From an uncultured Clostridia bacterium (GTDB lineage Bacteria > Bacillota > Clostridia > Oscillospirales > CAG-272): a DNA stretch of 48,465 nt. Position numbers and translations under genes: made by a program. Below the pieces are notes generated by a model. The model was given only the letters and a program-made list of their open reading frames with translations. It had not been told where the DNA came from and did not search any database. Position 1 is the stretch's first letter. Every line of letters begins with the position of its first letter. Shown in pieces: positions 1 to 8,647 of this stretch. The stretch lies in contig CANRFY010000015.1 in NCBI GenBank assembly GCA_947630015.1, positions 1 through 48,465 of the forward strand, written 5' to 3'.

Positions 1-86
1 ATTTACCATTATAAAGGATTTCTCTCTGAGTTGCTATATCTTTTTCACTTGTTGCACTTCATATTATAATCCAAGAAAGAAAGTCG

Positions 87-250
87 AACTTTCCGCAAGC
101 GGAAAGTTTCTTAAGAATCCCTTCAAAACTTTTTATCACAGGGGTTATGGGGCAAGTGTGTTTGCCCTCTGCGCCGCGCGTTCGTGCAAGGGCGAAGTAG
201 TCGCGCGGAGCGCGAACACCGATATTCTCGGGGTTCCGCCCCGCGCTTAT
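87..250 (+). repeat. R1 hairpin repeat, locus 1
   Basis: This is the first of six copies of a dispersed intergenic repeat. It starts with a palindrome (87-108, AACTTTCCG/CGGAAAGTT), then a conserved T-rich stretch (about 110-150), then one hairpin unit (158-219) that begins GTGTTTGC and ends GCGAACAC. A short GGGG-TTCCG-CCCC hairpin follows. It lies at the 3' end of the minus-strand ilvE gene. No protein is encoded. Positions 1-86 show no gene; they contain only an AT-rich stretch that could hold a leftward promoter. Confidence 0.75.
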
Positions 251-317
251 AACATGGCAAGCGCCCGTGGATGGCGATCCGCGAGCGCTTGGAAGATATG
301 TTTTTGATTTGGCGTGG

Positions 318-1388
318 TTATTTTACTTTTACTATCCAGCCGGCCGGCGCTTCTTTTTTACCCCATTGGATGCCTGTCAGCTCGTCGTAGAGACGCTGCG
401 AGATCGGGCCGATCTCGCCTTTATTGATGATGATATCATGCTCCTCGTCGACAAGCTCGCCGATCGGCGAGATGACGGCTGCCGTGCCGGTGCCGAACGC
501 CTCGTCGAGTCTGCCCTGCGCGTGCGCTTCAAACAGCTCCTGTGCCGAGACCTTGCGCTCCGTCACCTTCATCCCCCACGAACGGAGAAGATCGAGGCAC
601 GACATACGCGTCACGCCTGGCAGGATATTGCCCTCCGTCAGCTCCGGAGTCACGACTTCGCCGTCGATGACGAAGAACACGTTCATCGAGCCGACCTCGT
701 CGACGTATTTATGATGGACGCCGTCGAGCCACAGCACCTGCTCGCAGCCGTATTTTTCGGCTTTATCCTGACCGATCAGCGACGCCGCGTAGTTGCCGCC
801 GCACTTCGCCTGACCCGTGCCGCCCTTGACGGCGCGGACGTATTCCTTCTCGACGAAAATCTTGACGGGATCGAGTCCGCCCGCGTAATAGCTGCCGACT
901 GGCGACAGGATTATCATGAATATATAGTTGTGAGCCGGATGCACGCCGAGCATCGCGTCCGTCGCGATCACGAACGGGCGGATATAGAGCGACGTTCCCT
1001 CGCTGTGCGGCACCCAGTCGGATTCGTAATCGACGAGCGTTTTTATTGCTTGGAGCGCGTCCTCGGCCGGTATCTGCGGGATGCAGAGACGGCGCGCCGT
1101 ATTATTCATGCGGGCGATATTGCGGTCGGGACGGAACAGCTGGATCGCGCCGTCCTTTGTGCGGTACGCCTTAAGTCCCTCGAACATCTCCTGCGCATAA
1201 TGGAACACCATTGCGGACGGTTCGAGGCTGATCGGCCCGTAAGGGACGATGCGCGCGTCGTGCCAGCCCAATTCAGTGCTGTAATCCATCATAAACATAT
1301 GATCCGTGAAGTATTTGCCAAATCCGAGCTTGCTGTCCTCGGGCTTCTGTTTGAGCGTTTCGGCTCTTTTGATCTTGATATCGAGCAT
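318..1388 (-). CDS. ilvE: Branched-chain amino acid aminotransferase
   Basis: This PLP-dependent enzyme transfers the amino group between glutamate and the 2-oxo acids of Leu, Ile and Val in the cytosol. The 356-residue length fits the large BCAT subfamily. The PLP lysine is K195 in the motif GTGQAKCGGNYAASL. The N-terminal half carries the conserved GPISLEPSAMVFHYAQEMFEG-like region, and EAFGTGTAAVISPIG lies near the C-terminus. The start is supported by GGAG seven bases upstream of ATG and by a promoter at 1428-1456. The gene stands alone, divergent from spoIIR. I see no leader long enough for a T-box or attenuator. Confidence 0.95.
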   Translation of the reverse strand: MLDIKIKRAETLKQKPEDSKLGFGKYFTDHMFMMDYSTELGWHDARIVPYGPISLEPSAMVFHYAQEMFEGLKAYRTKDGAIQLFRPDRNIARMNNTARRLCIPQIPAEDALQAIKTLVDYESDWVPHSEGTSLYIRPFVIATDAMLGVHPAHNYIFMIILSPVGSYYAGGLDPVKIFVEKEYVRAVKGGTGQAKCGGNYAASLIGQDKAEKYGCEQVLWLDGVHHKYVDEVGSMNVFFVIDGEVVTPELTEGNILPGVTRMSCLDLLRSWGMKVTERKVSAQELFEAHAQGRLDEAFGTGTAAVISPIGELVDEEHDIIINKGEIGPISQRLYDELTGIQWGKKEAPAGWIVKVK

Positions 1389-1427
1389 TTTTATTCTCCG
1401 TCGTATTTATTTATATGCTTCTACATG

Positions 1428-1456
1428 ATTATACACCAGCGCGGCGCGATATGCAA
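1428..1456 (-). promoter_or_regulatory. ilvE promoter
   Basis: On the minus strand, TTGCAT (1456-1451) and TATAAT (1433-1428) are separated by 17 bases, about 40 bases before the ilvE start codon. Confidence 0.75.
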
Positions 1457-1553
1457 GATTTCAAATCAAAAATTTCAAAAATAATTCTGCATATGACGCC
1501 GAAACCGCGTCAACAATCAGGATGAAAATCTTTTTTGTAAAAGGGGTCGTTAT

Positions 1554-2186
1554 ATGAAGCTGCCGCGATATGGGAAAAAATATGCCTCGGGCGGCGGCGC
1601 TGTCGCCGCCGTATGCGCCGCGCTTTTGATTTTCGCCGCGATTTCGCCGTTTTTTCCGGCGCTGTCCGATTTCGGACTTTACGACAATGTGATCCGTCTG
1701 CACGTTATCGCGAATTCTGACACTGACGAGGATCAGGCCGAAAAGCTGCGCGTTCGCGACGCTGTTCTCGATTTCGTCGACGGCGCGCTCACGGCGTCGA
1801 ACAAGACCGACGCCAAGGATGAACTCGAACGGATCCTGCCCGAGATCGAAAGCGCCGCCGGCGCGATCCTCCCCGACGGCAGAGCCGTCAAGGCCGTGAT
1901 CACAAACGAGCGCTATCCGCGCAAATCATACGGCGCCGTGACGCTGCCCGCCGGAACGTACACGTCGCTGCGCGTCATAATCGGCGACGGCGAGGGACAC
2001 AACTGGTGGTGCGTGCTTTTCCCCAAAATGTGTACGCGCCCCGCCGTGAGCGGCGAGGCGCTTGAGCGGGAATTTGTTGACGCCGGCTTCACGCCGTCCC
2101 AGTACCGCATAATCACAGATTCGAGCGACAGGCGGTACACGGTCAAATTCCGCATAATCGAGATAATAAAATCACTGTTCGGCTGA
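1554..2186 (+). CDS. spoIIR: Stage II sporulation protein R
   Basis: SpoIIR is the forespore signalling protein that is secreted into the intermembrane space and activates the SpoIIGA protease, which then processes pro-sigma-E in the mother cell. The 210-residue length is normal. A single hydrophobic segment (about residues 14-36) is the export signal. The family core VIRLHVIANSDTDEDQ follows directly, and WWCVLFP lies further on. An AAAAGGGG ribosome site precedes ATG. The gene stands alone and its end overlaps the convergent acyltransferase gene by 15 bp. It identifies the host as an endospore former or a close descendant of one. In Bacillus the gene is sigma-F dependent; I could not see a convincing sigma-F promoter here. 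Confidence 0.93.
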   Translation: MKLPRYGKKYASGGGAVAAVCAALLIFAAISPFFPALSDFGLYDNVIRLHVIANSDTDEDQAEKLRVRDAVLDFVDGALTASNKTDAKDELERILPEIESAAGAILPDGRAVKAVITNERYPRKSYGAVTLPAGTYTSLRVIIGDGEGHNWWCVLFPKMCTRPAVSGEALEREFVDAGFTPSQYRIITDSSDRRYTVKFRIIEIIKSLFG

Positions 2187-3242
2187 TCCGCCGCGCGGCG
2201 TCACCGCTTTATCGACGAGCTTTATGAGCTTATCGATGCGGAGCAGACGGAACAGGCATATGCGCAGCATCTCCACGGCGGACAGTACAAGATAGATCGC
2301 GCACGCCGCGCCGATCACGAGCGCGCAGAACCGCAGAACGCCGCCGCCCGCAAATCCGACGGCGAAATCCTTCATATAAAGCCGCCAGATGAAATAGTTC
2401 ACGTGGATTATATATACGCCGAGCGCCGCCGGTGAAAACAGCTTTATCGTGCCGACGGCGAATTTGTTTTTTATGTTGAGCTTTGAAAACATCACGCACA
2501 GCGCCGCCGAGCCGACGAACACGGTCGGCGAGATATAGCTGAACAGCGCGACGCTGCCCATGAGCCTGCTCACGCACGTCGTTGTCGTCATGAGCAGAAA
2601 TATTAGCAGAAGCGACCATTTCGGCATATCGGCGCCGACGCGGAACCGCGATATCAGTCCGCCGAATATATAGCACGTCATTAGCCACAAAACGCTGTAT
2701 CCGCCGGCAAGGCCGAACGGCGTCATATCGAGCGACTGCGGCAGTATCATGAACAGCACAAACGACGCCGACGCGAACACGGCGGCCTCGCGTCCCGTGA
2801 CGCGCGCGATGCCGGCGTTCAAAAACGGCGCGATCATCATCGTGGCGATATACGCCGTTATATACCAGTAATGGCCCGTAAATATGGGGAAAAACGAATA
2901 TCTGAGCGCCTCGTCCGTCGCCGCCCAAAGCCCCGTCGGTATGAAGATCGCCGCCAGTCCCAATGTGTAGAACATGACCTGCACCCACACCGACAATATC
3001 CGCGACGGACGCCATTTTCTGTTCCATCCGACGTATCCCGAGATCAGCGCGTATGAATCGACGGCGCCGTAGGCGGCCGCCTCAAGGAACCATGCGGCGG
3101 CGTTTTCCGCCGATCCCGACGCTGTCGCGGTGAGCGCGCCGCCTCTGTTCAGAGTATGAAGCGTCACCACCATCAGCATCGACACGCACCGGAACAGATC
3201 GATCCCGTAATTGCGAGCGCCGGAGGCGCTTTCGTTTGCCAT
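2172..3242 (-). CDS. Acyltransferase family 3 membrane protein
   Basis: This 356-residue polytopic protein belongs to the acyltransferase-3 (OafA/WecH-like) group, which moves acyl groups onto surface glycans or lipids at the cytoplasmic membrane. It has about ten hydrophobic segments. The conserved histidine occurs early, in the first membrane segment (MLMVVTLHTLNRGG), and ALISGYVGWNRKW follows in the second. A GGGAGG site lies before ATG. It is the last gene of a run folT-folC-lipoprotein-acyltransferase. The acceptor cannot be told from sequence. Confidence 0.8.
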   Translation of the reverse strand: MANESASGARNYGIDLFRCVSMLMVVTLHTLNRGGALTATASGSAENAAAWFLEAAAYGAVDSYALISGYVGWNRKWRPSRILSVWVQVMFYTLGLAAIFIPTGLWAATDEALRYSFFPIFTGHYWYITAYIATMMIAPFLNAGIARVTGREAAVFASASFVLFMILPQSLDMTPFGLAGGYSVLWLMTCYIFGGLISRFRVGADMPKWSLLLIFLLMTTTTCVSRLMGSVALFSYISPTVFVGSAALCVMFSKLNIKNKFAVGTIKLFSPAALGVYIIHVNYFIWRLYMKDFAVGFAGGGVLRFCALVIGAACAIYLVLSAVEMLRICLFRLLRIDKLIKLVDKAVTPRGGSAEQ

Positions 3243-3267
3243 TTTCGATCCTCCCTCAGACTGCAGA

Positions 3268-3957
3268 TCAGCTCTCCGCGTCCCGCAGATAGCGCATATA
3301 CATCGTGCCGTCCTCGCGCTTCATCATCATCGCCGAATACGATGCGGAGCCGCCCGAGCCGTCCGTCAGCGTAAACGATACGCGGTACGTATGCTCCGTT
3401 TCGATGCAGGACGAAAGCTCGATCTCGACCGTGACCGTCAGCGGCTGTCCCGTCGTCGTATACGCGCGGACGCGCGGCAGATACTTGTACCGCACGCTGT
3501 CCTCGTGTATGACGCTTGCGTCGCCGCCGAAATATCTGTACACGGTGCTTTCAAAATCGCCCTCGGGGATCAGCGTCGTTATGTTGTACTGCGGATATGC
3601 CTCCGCGGCCTCGGCCAAAAGCTCGCTGTTGCCGTTATACGCCGCGTATCCGAAATTGAGCATATAATTCAGTATCGCGTCGCGATTGCCCGACGACGCC
3701 TCCCTCGGCGTCTCGAACGGCGTCACGCGCGCGCTGTCGACCGTCAGCATACCGATTATGCGCTCGATCTCGCCGCAGACCTCGTCGTCGGACGGCACGA
3801 ACCGCGTCATCGGCTCCGACTCATAATTGTTCATATCAAATCCGAGCGCCGTCATCAGCTTGTAATAGGCGCTTCCCTCTCCGCCGGAGCAGGCGGCGAG
3901 CGATATCGCCGCGATAATGGCGATCAACGCCGACGCCGCGCGTCTTACCGCCGTCAT
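3268..3957 (-). CDS. Predicted lipoprotein, function unknown
   Basis: I do not recognise a family for this 229-residue protein. It has a lipoprotein signal peptide with lipobox LAAC and the modified cysteine at about residue 23. The mature part is acidic and mixed alpha/beta in character, ending in a beta-rich stretch with alternating Thr/Ser/Tyr. Its ATG overlaps the folC stop codon (ATGA), so it is translationally coupled to folC. The downstream acyltransferase starts 25 bases after its stop. A surface or membrane-face role is likely; no enzymatic motif is visible. Confidence 0.8.
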   Translation of the reverse strand: MTAVRRAASALIAIIAAISLAACSGGEGSAYYKLMTALGFDMNNYESEPMTRFVPSDDEVCGEIERIIGMLTVDSARVTPFETPREASSGNRDAILNYMLNFGYAAYNGNSELLAEAAEAYPQYNITTLIPEGDFESTVYRYFGGDASVIHEDSVRYKYLPRVRAYTTTGQPLTVTVEIELSSCIETEHTYRVSFTLTDGSGGSASYSAMMMKREDGTMYMRYLRDAES

Positions 3958-5231
3958 CGCACAGCCTCCCTTATCGCCTCCGCGGCCTCCGCGTACAGAT
4001 ACAGCGAGCCGAACACGAGCATCGGCGCGCCATACGCCTTAGCGTCCGCGACAGCTTTTTTCACGGCCTCGATCACTGTGCCGCACGGCACGGCGTCTGT
4101 TCCGTGACGCCGGAACGCGTCCGCGTAATCGACGGCGGACAGCGCGCGCGGATTGTCGGGACGGACCGTATACACGCGCGAAATATACGGCGACGCGATC
4201 CCGATCGAGGCGTCGTAATCCTTATCCGCCATAACTCCCGAGATGGCGACGACGCGCTTATTCGGGAAATACGCCTTTATGCTCTCAAACGCCGCGCCGA
4301 CTCCCTGCGGATTGTGGCCGCCGTCGTATATTATGACGGGATCGCGCGACAAAAGCTCGAACCGCGCGTGCCATACGGCGCTCGCGATCCCGTTCTTCAC
4401 CGCAGAATCGGGAATATCGTATCCGCAAAGGCGGAGCTGTGCCGCGGCTTCGATCGCGGCCGCCGCGTTGCGCGGCTGATAAAGTCCCGCGAGCGGGACG
4501 TGATATTCCGCGCCGCGATAGCTGAAATCGCTGCCCTCGACCGACGACGATGTCACGCGCAGCGCGCCGTAATCAGGCGTCGCAAACGGCGCGCCCGCGC
4601 GCTTTGCCGCATCCAAAACGACGCGGCGGGCGTCGCCGTCCGTGCCTGTGAACAGCACGCGCGAGCCTTTTTTTATTATTCCCGCCTTTTCGCCCGCGAT
4701 CGCCTCGACCGTCGAGCCGAGATACGCCGTATGATCGAGCGCGATCTCCGTTATGACGGCGAGCGCCGGCGCTTTTATCACGTTCGTCGAATCGAGTCTG
4801 CCTCCCATGCCGACCTCGCATACGACGATATCGCACGCCTCGCGTTTGAAATACTCGAACGCGATGGCCGTTATAAGCTCGAATTCCGTCGGCGGGTCCG
4901 CCATTTTGTCCGCAAACGATTTTACATATTCCGTACATTCGGCGAGCTGCTCTTTGCCTATATCGCGTCCCGAGACGCGCATACGCTCGGTGAAATCCTT
5001 CACGAACGGCGAGGTGAACAGTCCCGTTTTATATCCCGCCGCGCGGAGGATCGATTCGAGCATACACGAAAGCGAGCCTTTGCCGTTCGTTCCCGCAATA
5101 TGCACGAATGATAGGGAATCCTGCGGATTCCCTATCATCTTTGTAAGCTCCGTTATGCGCGAAAGGCCGGGGCGGCTCCCGCGCCAGCTGATCGAATGTA
5201 TATATCCTATCGCTTCTTCATACGTCATCAT
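3954..5231 (-). CDS. folC: Folylpolyglutamate synthase / dihydrofolate synthase
   Basis: FolC joins glutamate to dihydropteroate and then adds further glutamates to folates, trapping them in the cell. The protein has 425 residues, the usual length. The P-loop GTNGKGS is at about residues 47-53. The Mur-ligase-type centre contains EVGMGGRLDSTN and ITEIALDHTAYLG, followed by AGEKAGIIK and, in the C-terminal part, IIYDGGHNPQG. It starts eight bases after the folT stop, so uptake and retention of folate are encoded together. The start is the first ATG of an ATGATG pair; no strong ribosome site is visible, consistent with coupling to folT. Confidence 0.95.
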   Translation of the reverse strand: MMTYEEAIGYIHSISWRGSRPGLSRITELTKMIGNPQDSLSFVHIAGTNGKGSLSCMLESILRAAGYKTGLFTSPFVKDFTERMRVSGRDIGKEQLAECTEYVKSFADKMADPPTEFELITAIAFEYFKREACDIVVCEVGMGGRLDSTNVIKAPALAVITEIALDHTAYLGSTVEAIAGEKAGIIKKGSRVLFTGTDGDARRVVLDAAKRAGAPFATPDYGALRVTSSSVEGSDFSYRGAEYHVPLAGLYQPRNAAAAIEAAAQLRLCGYDIPDSAVKNGIASAVWHARFELLSRDPVIIYDGGHNPQGVGAAFESIKAYFPNKRVVAISGVMADKDYDASIGIASPYISRVYTVRPDNPRALSAVDYADAFRRHGTDAVPCGTVIEAVKKAVADAKAYGAPMLVFGSLYLYAEAAEAIREAVR

Positions 5232-5238
5232 GCTGCGT

Positions 5239-5784
5239 TTATTTCAAAAACTCCGATATCTGTTTGTTTTTTGCAAGCGCCATTATTATCGCGAACTCTG
5301 CGGCACCCGCCAGCGCCGAAAATCCGAGCCCGATGAATATCCCGTACCACGGCATACCGAAATAGAGCATCTTGCCGACCGATTTGATCAGCACCTGTCC
5401 GAACAGATGCGCGATCGACACAGCCGCCGCGTACCGCAGGGCCGGCTTTTTGTTTTTCAGCAGCCGCGCGACGAATCCCGACAGAGCGCCGACCGTCAGG
5501 GCGCCGAGGCTGATTATAGGATTGAGCTGCGGATTCGTCGACAAAAGGCAGCTGATCGCGTCCGACGCCAAGCCCACCATAGCGCCGGCGGCCGGTCCGA
5601 AGAACACGCCGGCGGCAAGCACGCCGATATTTTCGAGCGTGAAGCGGTAGTAGAACATGAACGTGAACGCGTCCTTGCAGAAAATGCCGACCACGACCGA
5701 TATTGCCGTCAGCATTGCGAGCGCCGTTATCCGGCGCGCGGTGTGCGCTTTTTTTGTTTTTCCGTCGTTTGATTTTTTGTCCAT
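5239..5784 (-). CDS. folT: Folate ECF transporter S component
   Basis: This 181-residue membrane protein is the substrate-binding subunit of an ECF-type vitamin transporter. It has about five to six hydrophobic segments, and the FolT-like sequence TLENIGVLAAGVFFGPAAG is clear. The energising module (EcfA/EcfA'/EcfT) is not in this window, as expected for group II ECF systems. I chose the ATG preceded by GGGAGG over the ATG seven codons upstream. It is first in an operon with folC, and a THF riboswitch in its leader supports folate as substrate. Confidence 0.9.
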   Translation of the reverse strand: MDKKSNDGKTKKAHTARRITALAMLTAISVVVGIFCKDAFTFMFYYRFTLENIGVLAAGVFFGPAAGAMVGLASDAISCLLSTNPQLNPIISLGALTVGALSGFVARLLKNKKPALRYAAAVSIAHLFGQVLIKSVGKMLYFGMPWYGIFIGLGFSALAGAAEFAIIMALAKNKQISEFLK

Positions 5785-5854
5785 CTTAAGCCTCCCTTTC
5801 CGCACGGTGCAGTCGGGCGGCTCGTCATGGCAAATGCGCGGCTCGCTTCCCTAT

Positions 5855-5953
5855 GCAGCAGCGGGATGCGGCGTGCGCACCGCGATCGCTCTTCGTTCCG
5901 CTGGCAACTCCCCGTCCACCGGACACTTTACGCGCGCACGCCTACTCTGTGCC
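5855..5953 (-). promoter_or_regulatory. Tetrahydrofolate (THF) riboswitch, folT leader
   Basis: Reading the minus strand, the segment shows the THF-riboswitch core in order: AGAGTAGG, GCGTAAAGTGT, a variable hairpin (CCGGTGGACGGGGAGTTGCC region), ACGAAGAGCG, then GCGGTGCGCACGCC and GCATCCCGCT. These match the motifs I know from clostridial THF aptamers (AGAGTAG, GCGTTAAGTG, ACGAAG, GCGGTGA, GCATCCGCT). The stem GGCGTGCGC/GCGCACGCC closes the element. It lies directly upstream of folT, the classical partner. The remaining 70 bases to the start codon contain GGGAGG, so control of translation initiation is plausible. I did not resolve the switching helix. Confidence 0.85.
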
Positions 5954-6024
5954 TTTCTTTTTTAATTAAATTTTATCATAACCGCGTCGCCGCGATATGA
6001 CCGTTGATCATTGTGCCGGATATT

Positions 6025-6864
6025 TCAGCCGGCGCTGATTTTTTTAAGTCCCTCCGTCGGCGTCCACGACGTTTTATACTCCGACTCGAACATCTCAAAG
6101 CCCGCTTTTATCGCGGCATTCTTTGAGCTTTCGTTTTCGGGCGTGCCGTATGACGCGAATTTGCCCTCGCCGCAGATCTCGCAGGCGTAAAAGCTTGCAA
6201 GCTCCGTCGCTATGCCCTGTCCGCGCATATGCTCCGATGTATAGACATACGAAATATCCCAAAAATCTCCGTCTAACGTGTCCGCGATGAGGTAGCCGAG
6301 TATTGCTCCCGCACCGTCGAAGCAGCCGTAGACGCGGCAGTTCCCGTCGCTTGTCTTTACTCTCGTTTCATATGCGTTCCGCAGATTATCCCTAAAGTCC
6401 GTATGCGGTTCCTCAAACGCGAGTACCGCCGCCTCGTCGTTTTCCGTGAGCTGTCTTACGGCGTATTTATACTCGCGCTTTTTCGGCGTCGAAAACATTC
6501 CGTACTGCTCGTAATGACTTATATCATGCTTGCCGAAAAGAGAGACGAACTTCGGCTCTGCAAACAGCTTTTCGTCGTCGGAGGATAGGACATATTCTTT
6601 CCCGCCGCTCATCTCGTCAAAGACGGCGTCGTATATCTTCCTAAGATTGTCCGTGTCCGACACCTCAAAATATATATGGCATCCGCCGAACCAGTAAAGC
6701 GATACTATGACAATATCGTTCCCGATCTTATATCCGTATTTTCCCGTGACCGCCAGCCGCGGGTCGCCGACGTTACGCAGCTCATACAGCTTAAAAATGT
6801 ATTTCTTCGGGTCCCTCGCCAAAAGCGTCCTTTCAAGCTCCCCACCCGTCAGTTTTTCTATCAT
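6025..6864 (-). CDS. GNAT-family N-acetyltransferase (two-domain)
   Basis: This 279-residue protein has a GNAT domain in its C-terminal half, with the acetyl-CoA loop motif RGQGIATELASFYAC and the following ASYGTPENESSKNAAIKAGF, typical of motifs A and B. The N-terminal half (about residues 1-130) is a separate module I cannot name. It follows the next GNAT gene by five bases and is probably co-transcribed with hprK. The substrate is unknown. Confidence 0.75.
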   Translation of the reverse strand: MIEKLTGGELERTLLARDPKKYIFKLYELRNVGDPRLAVTGKYGYKIGNDIVIVSLYWFGGCHIYFEVSDTDNLRKIYDAVFDEMSGGKEYVLSSDDEKLFAEPKFVSLFGKHDISHYEQYGMFSTPKKREYKYAVRQLTENDEAAVLAFEEPHTDFRDNLRNAYETRVKTSDGNCRVYGCFDGAGAILGYLIADTLDGDFWDISYVYTSEHMRGQGIATELASFYACEICGEGKFASYGTPENESSKNAAIKAGFEMFESEYKTSWTPTEGLKKISAG

Positions 6865-6869
6865 TACCG

Positions 6870-7427
6870 TTACCGTTTTATCTCCTTTATCATCAGGTAC
6901 ATATTGCGCTGTGTGCCGTCTTTGAGGCGCACAGCGTTCGGGTGAATTCCCGCGATGCGGAAACCCATCTTCTCGTAGAGGTGACGCGCCCTGTCGTTGC
7001 CCTCCGTAAATTCAAGCTCGATCTGCGTGACGCATTCGCGCGCCTCTGCGAGCCGTATCATCTCACCGAACATTCGCGTCCCGATGCCGAGTCCCCAGAA
7101 TTCCTTCAAAAGCGCGATCCCTATGACAGCGCGGTGACGCGTCTTGAGCGGCTTAAAGAAGGTGATCTCGCAGTTGCCCGCGACTTTGCCGTCGACGACG
7201 CATACCATCATCGCCTCGTTCGGCGACGCGTTCATCTGCTCGAACAGCTTCTTTTCTCCCTCCGGCGTATACTTGCCGCACTCCTCCGGATAGCGTATGA
7301 TAAATTCCGTCTCGCCCGCCGATTTATAAAGATAATCGAGCGTGCCGTCAATGTCCTCGTCCGTGGGACTGCGCAGAAGCGCCCGCCGTCCGTCTTTAAG
7401 GTCGAACCATATATCGTTTATTGTCAT
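6870..7427 (-). CDS. GNAT-family N-acetyltransferase
   Basis: A single-domain GNAT acetyltransferase of 185 residues. Motif A reads EFWGLGIGTRMFGEMIRLA, and the C-terminal ARHLYEKMGFRIAG is the usual motif B. The layout resembles RimJ/RimL- or spermidine/amino-acid-type acetyltransferases, but no substrate can be assigned. It lies between hprK and the second GNAT gene on the same strand. Confidence 0.85.
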   Translation of the reverse strand: MTINDIWFDLKDGRRALLRSPTDEDIDGTLDYLYKSAGETEFIIRYPEECGKYTPEGEKKLFEQMNASPNEAMMVCVVDGKVAGNCEITFFKPLKTRHRAVIGIALLKEFWGLGIGTRMFGEMIRLAEARECVTQIELEFTEGNDRARHLYEKMGFRIAGIHPNAVRLKDGTQRNMYLMIKEIKR

Positions 7428-7473
7428 AACTTCCGTCGCACCCCTTTACATACCGCGAGCGCCCTTGCCGATC

Positions 7474-8424
7474 TTACAGCAGTCCGCCGACGTCGCCGCC
7501 GTAGACCTCCGTCAGCTTCTTGTTGAATTCCTCCGCCGTATTGTATCCCATCTTCTTCTGGCGGTTGTTCATCGCCGCGATCTCGATGACGACGGCGAGG
7601 TTGCGTCCCGGGCGGACGGGAAGCGTCGTCGTCGGCACCTTGATGCCGAGAATGTCGGTGAAATCCGTATCGAGGCCGAATCGGTCGTATGATTTTCCCT
7701 TCACCCACGTTTCGAGCTTTATTATCATGTCGACGCGCTCCGTCTGCTTGACGGCGCCCATACCGAATATTCTGCGCACGTCGATGATGCCGATGCCGCG
7801 CAGCTCGATGTAATACTGTATAAGCTCGGGCGAGCTTCCTACGAGCGAAACTGCCGACACGCGCTTTATATCGACGGCGTCGTCCGCGATCAGACGATGG
7901 CCGCGCTTTACAAGTTCGATCGCGGTCTCGCTTTTGCCGATGCCGCTGTCGCCGAGGATCAGAACGCCCTCGCCGTATACCTCGACGAGTACGCCGTGGA
8001 TCGTAATGCGCGGCGCGAGATGAAGATTCAGCGACGCGATCAGCGCCGCCATGAATTCGCTCGTGAGCGAATCTGTAAGGAGCAGCGGGACCTCGTAGTA
8101 TTCAGCCATTTCCGTCATCTCGTCAGACGGCTTGTTGCCGCTCGTGATTATGACGGCGACGGGACGGCGCGAAAAATAATCCGCCAGCATCTGCTTTCTC
8201 GCGTCAGGCTCGAGCGACGCGAGATACGCGTGTTCGACGATCCCGACGAGCTGTATGCGAGCAGGCTCGAATCTGTAAAAATATCCGGCGAATGCGAGTC
8301 CCGGGCGGTTGACCTCCGCGATCGTTATTTCGCGTTCGCGTCCGTCGTCCGGCATATATGCCGCCGTAAGATGAAAATCGTCTATGATCTTGCCGAGTTC
8401 AACTGTCGGTTTATTGAGTCCCAT
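7474..8424 (-). CDS. hprK: HPr kinase/phosphorylase
   Basis: HprK phosphorylates Ser46 of HPr in response to glycolytic intermediates and removes the phosphate again. It is the sensor of carbon catabolite repression in low-GC Gram-positives. The P-loop GDSGIGKSE is followed by the HprK signature GHRLIADDAVDI, and the C-terminal capping region VRPGRNLAVVIEIAAMNNR is present. From this start the protein has 316 residues, the usual size. A longer frame begins at 8475, but that codon lies inside the promoter (8466-8494), so the downstream ATG with GGGGGCG upstream is preferred. Confidence 0.93.
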   Translation of the reverse strand: MGLNKPTVELGKIIDDFHLTAAYMPDDGREREITIAEVNRPGLAFAGYFYRFEPARIQLVGIVEHAYLASLEPDARKQMLADYFSRRPVAVIITSGNKPSDEMTEMAEYYEVPLLLTDSLTSEFMAALIASLNLHLAPRITIHGVLVEVYGEGVLILGDSGIGKSETAIELVKRGHRLIADDAVDIKRVSAVSLVGSSPELIQYYIELRGIGIIDVRRIFGMGAVKQTERVDMIIKLETWVKGKSYDRFGLDTDFTDILGIKVPTTTLPVRPGRNLAVVIEIAAMNNRQKKMGYNTAEEFNKKLTEVYGGDVGGLL

Positions 8425-8465
8425 AAAGTACGCCCCCGATCGTGATTTTGTCATACCTGTAATGA

Positions 8466-8494
8466 ATTGTATCATATGCGCGGTCGCATTTCAA
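8466..8494 (-). promoter_or_regulatory. hprK promoter
   Basis: On the minus strand TTGAAA (8494-8489) and TACAAT (8471-8466) are 17 bases apart. Transcription would start near 8459, downstream of the first in-frame ATG, which fixes the hprK start at 8424. Confidence 0.75.
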
Positions 8495-8576
8495 GAGCGC
8501 GGGACAATTTCTTTCAAATTCGCGCGTTGCCGCCGCGTTTATTGCGAATAATTTATCAATAAAGCCGTTATTGTGC

Positions 8577-8605
8577 TTGACCGGCGGCGTCTGTTATGCT
8601 ATACT
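8577..8605 (+). promoter_or_regulatory. dxs promoter
   Basis: TTGACC (8577-8582) and TATACT (8600-8605) are separated by 17 bases. The predicted start near 8612 rules out the ATG at 8573 for dxs. Confidence 0.75.
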
Positions 8606-8647
8606 TGTGACTGCGCGTGCGCGATATTTGTAAAATCAGGTCTTGAT

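Noticed and set aside
1485..1545. Sigma-F promoter for spoIIR
   Set aside because: GGATGAAAAT fits a -10 element, but no matching -35 occurs at the required distance.
8573..8647. Upstream start for dxs
   Set aside because: The TTGACC-N17-TATACT promoter at 8577-8605 overlaps this extension, so it cannot be translated from that promoter.
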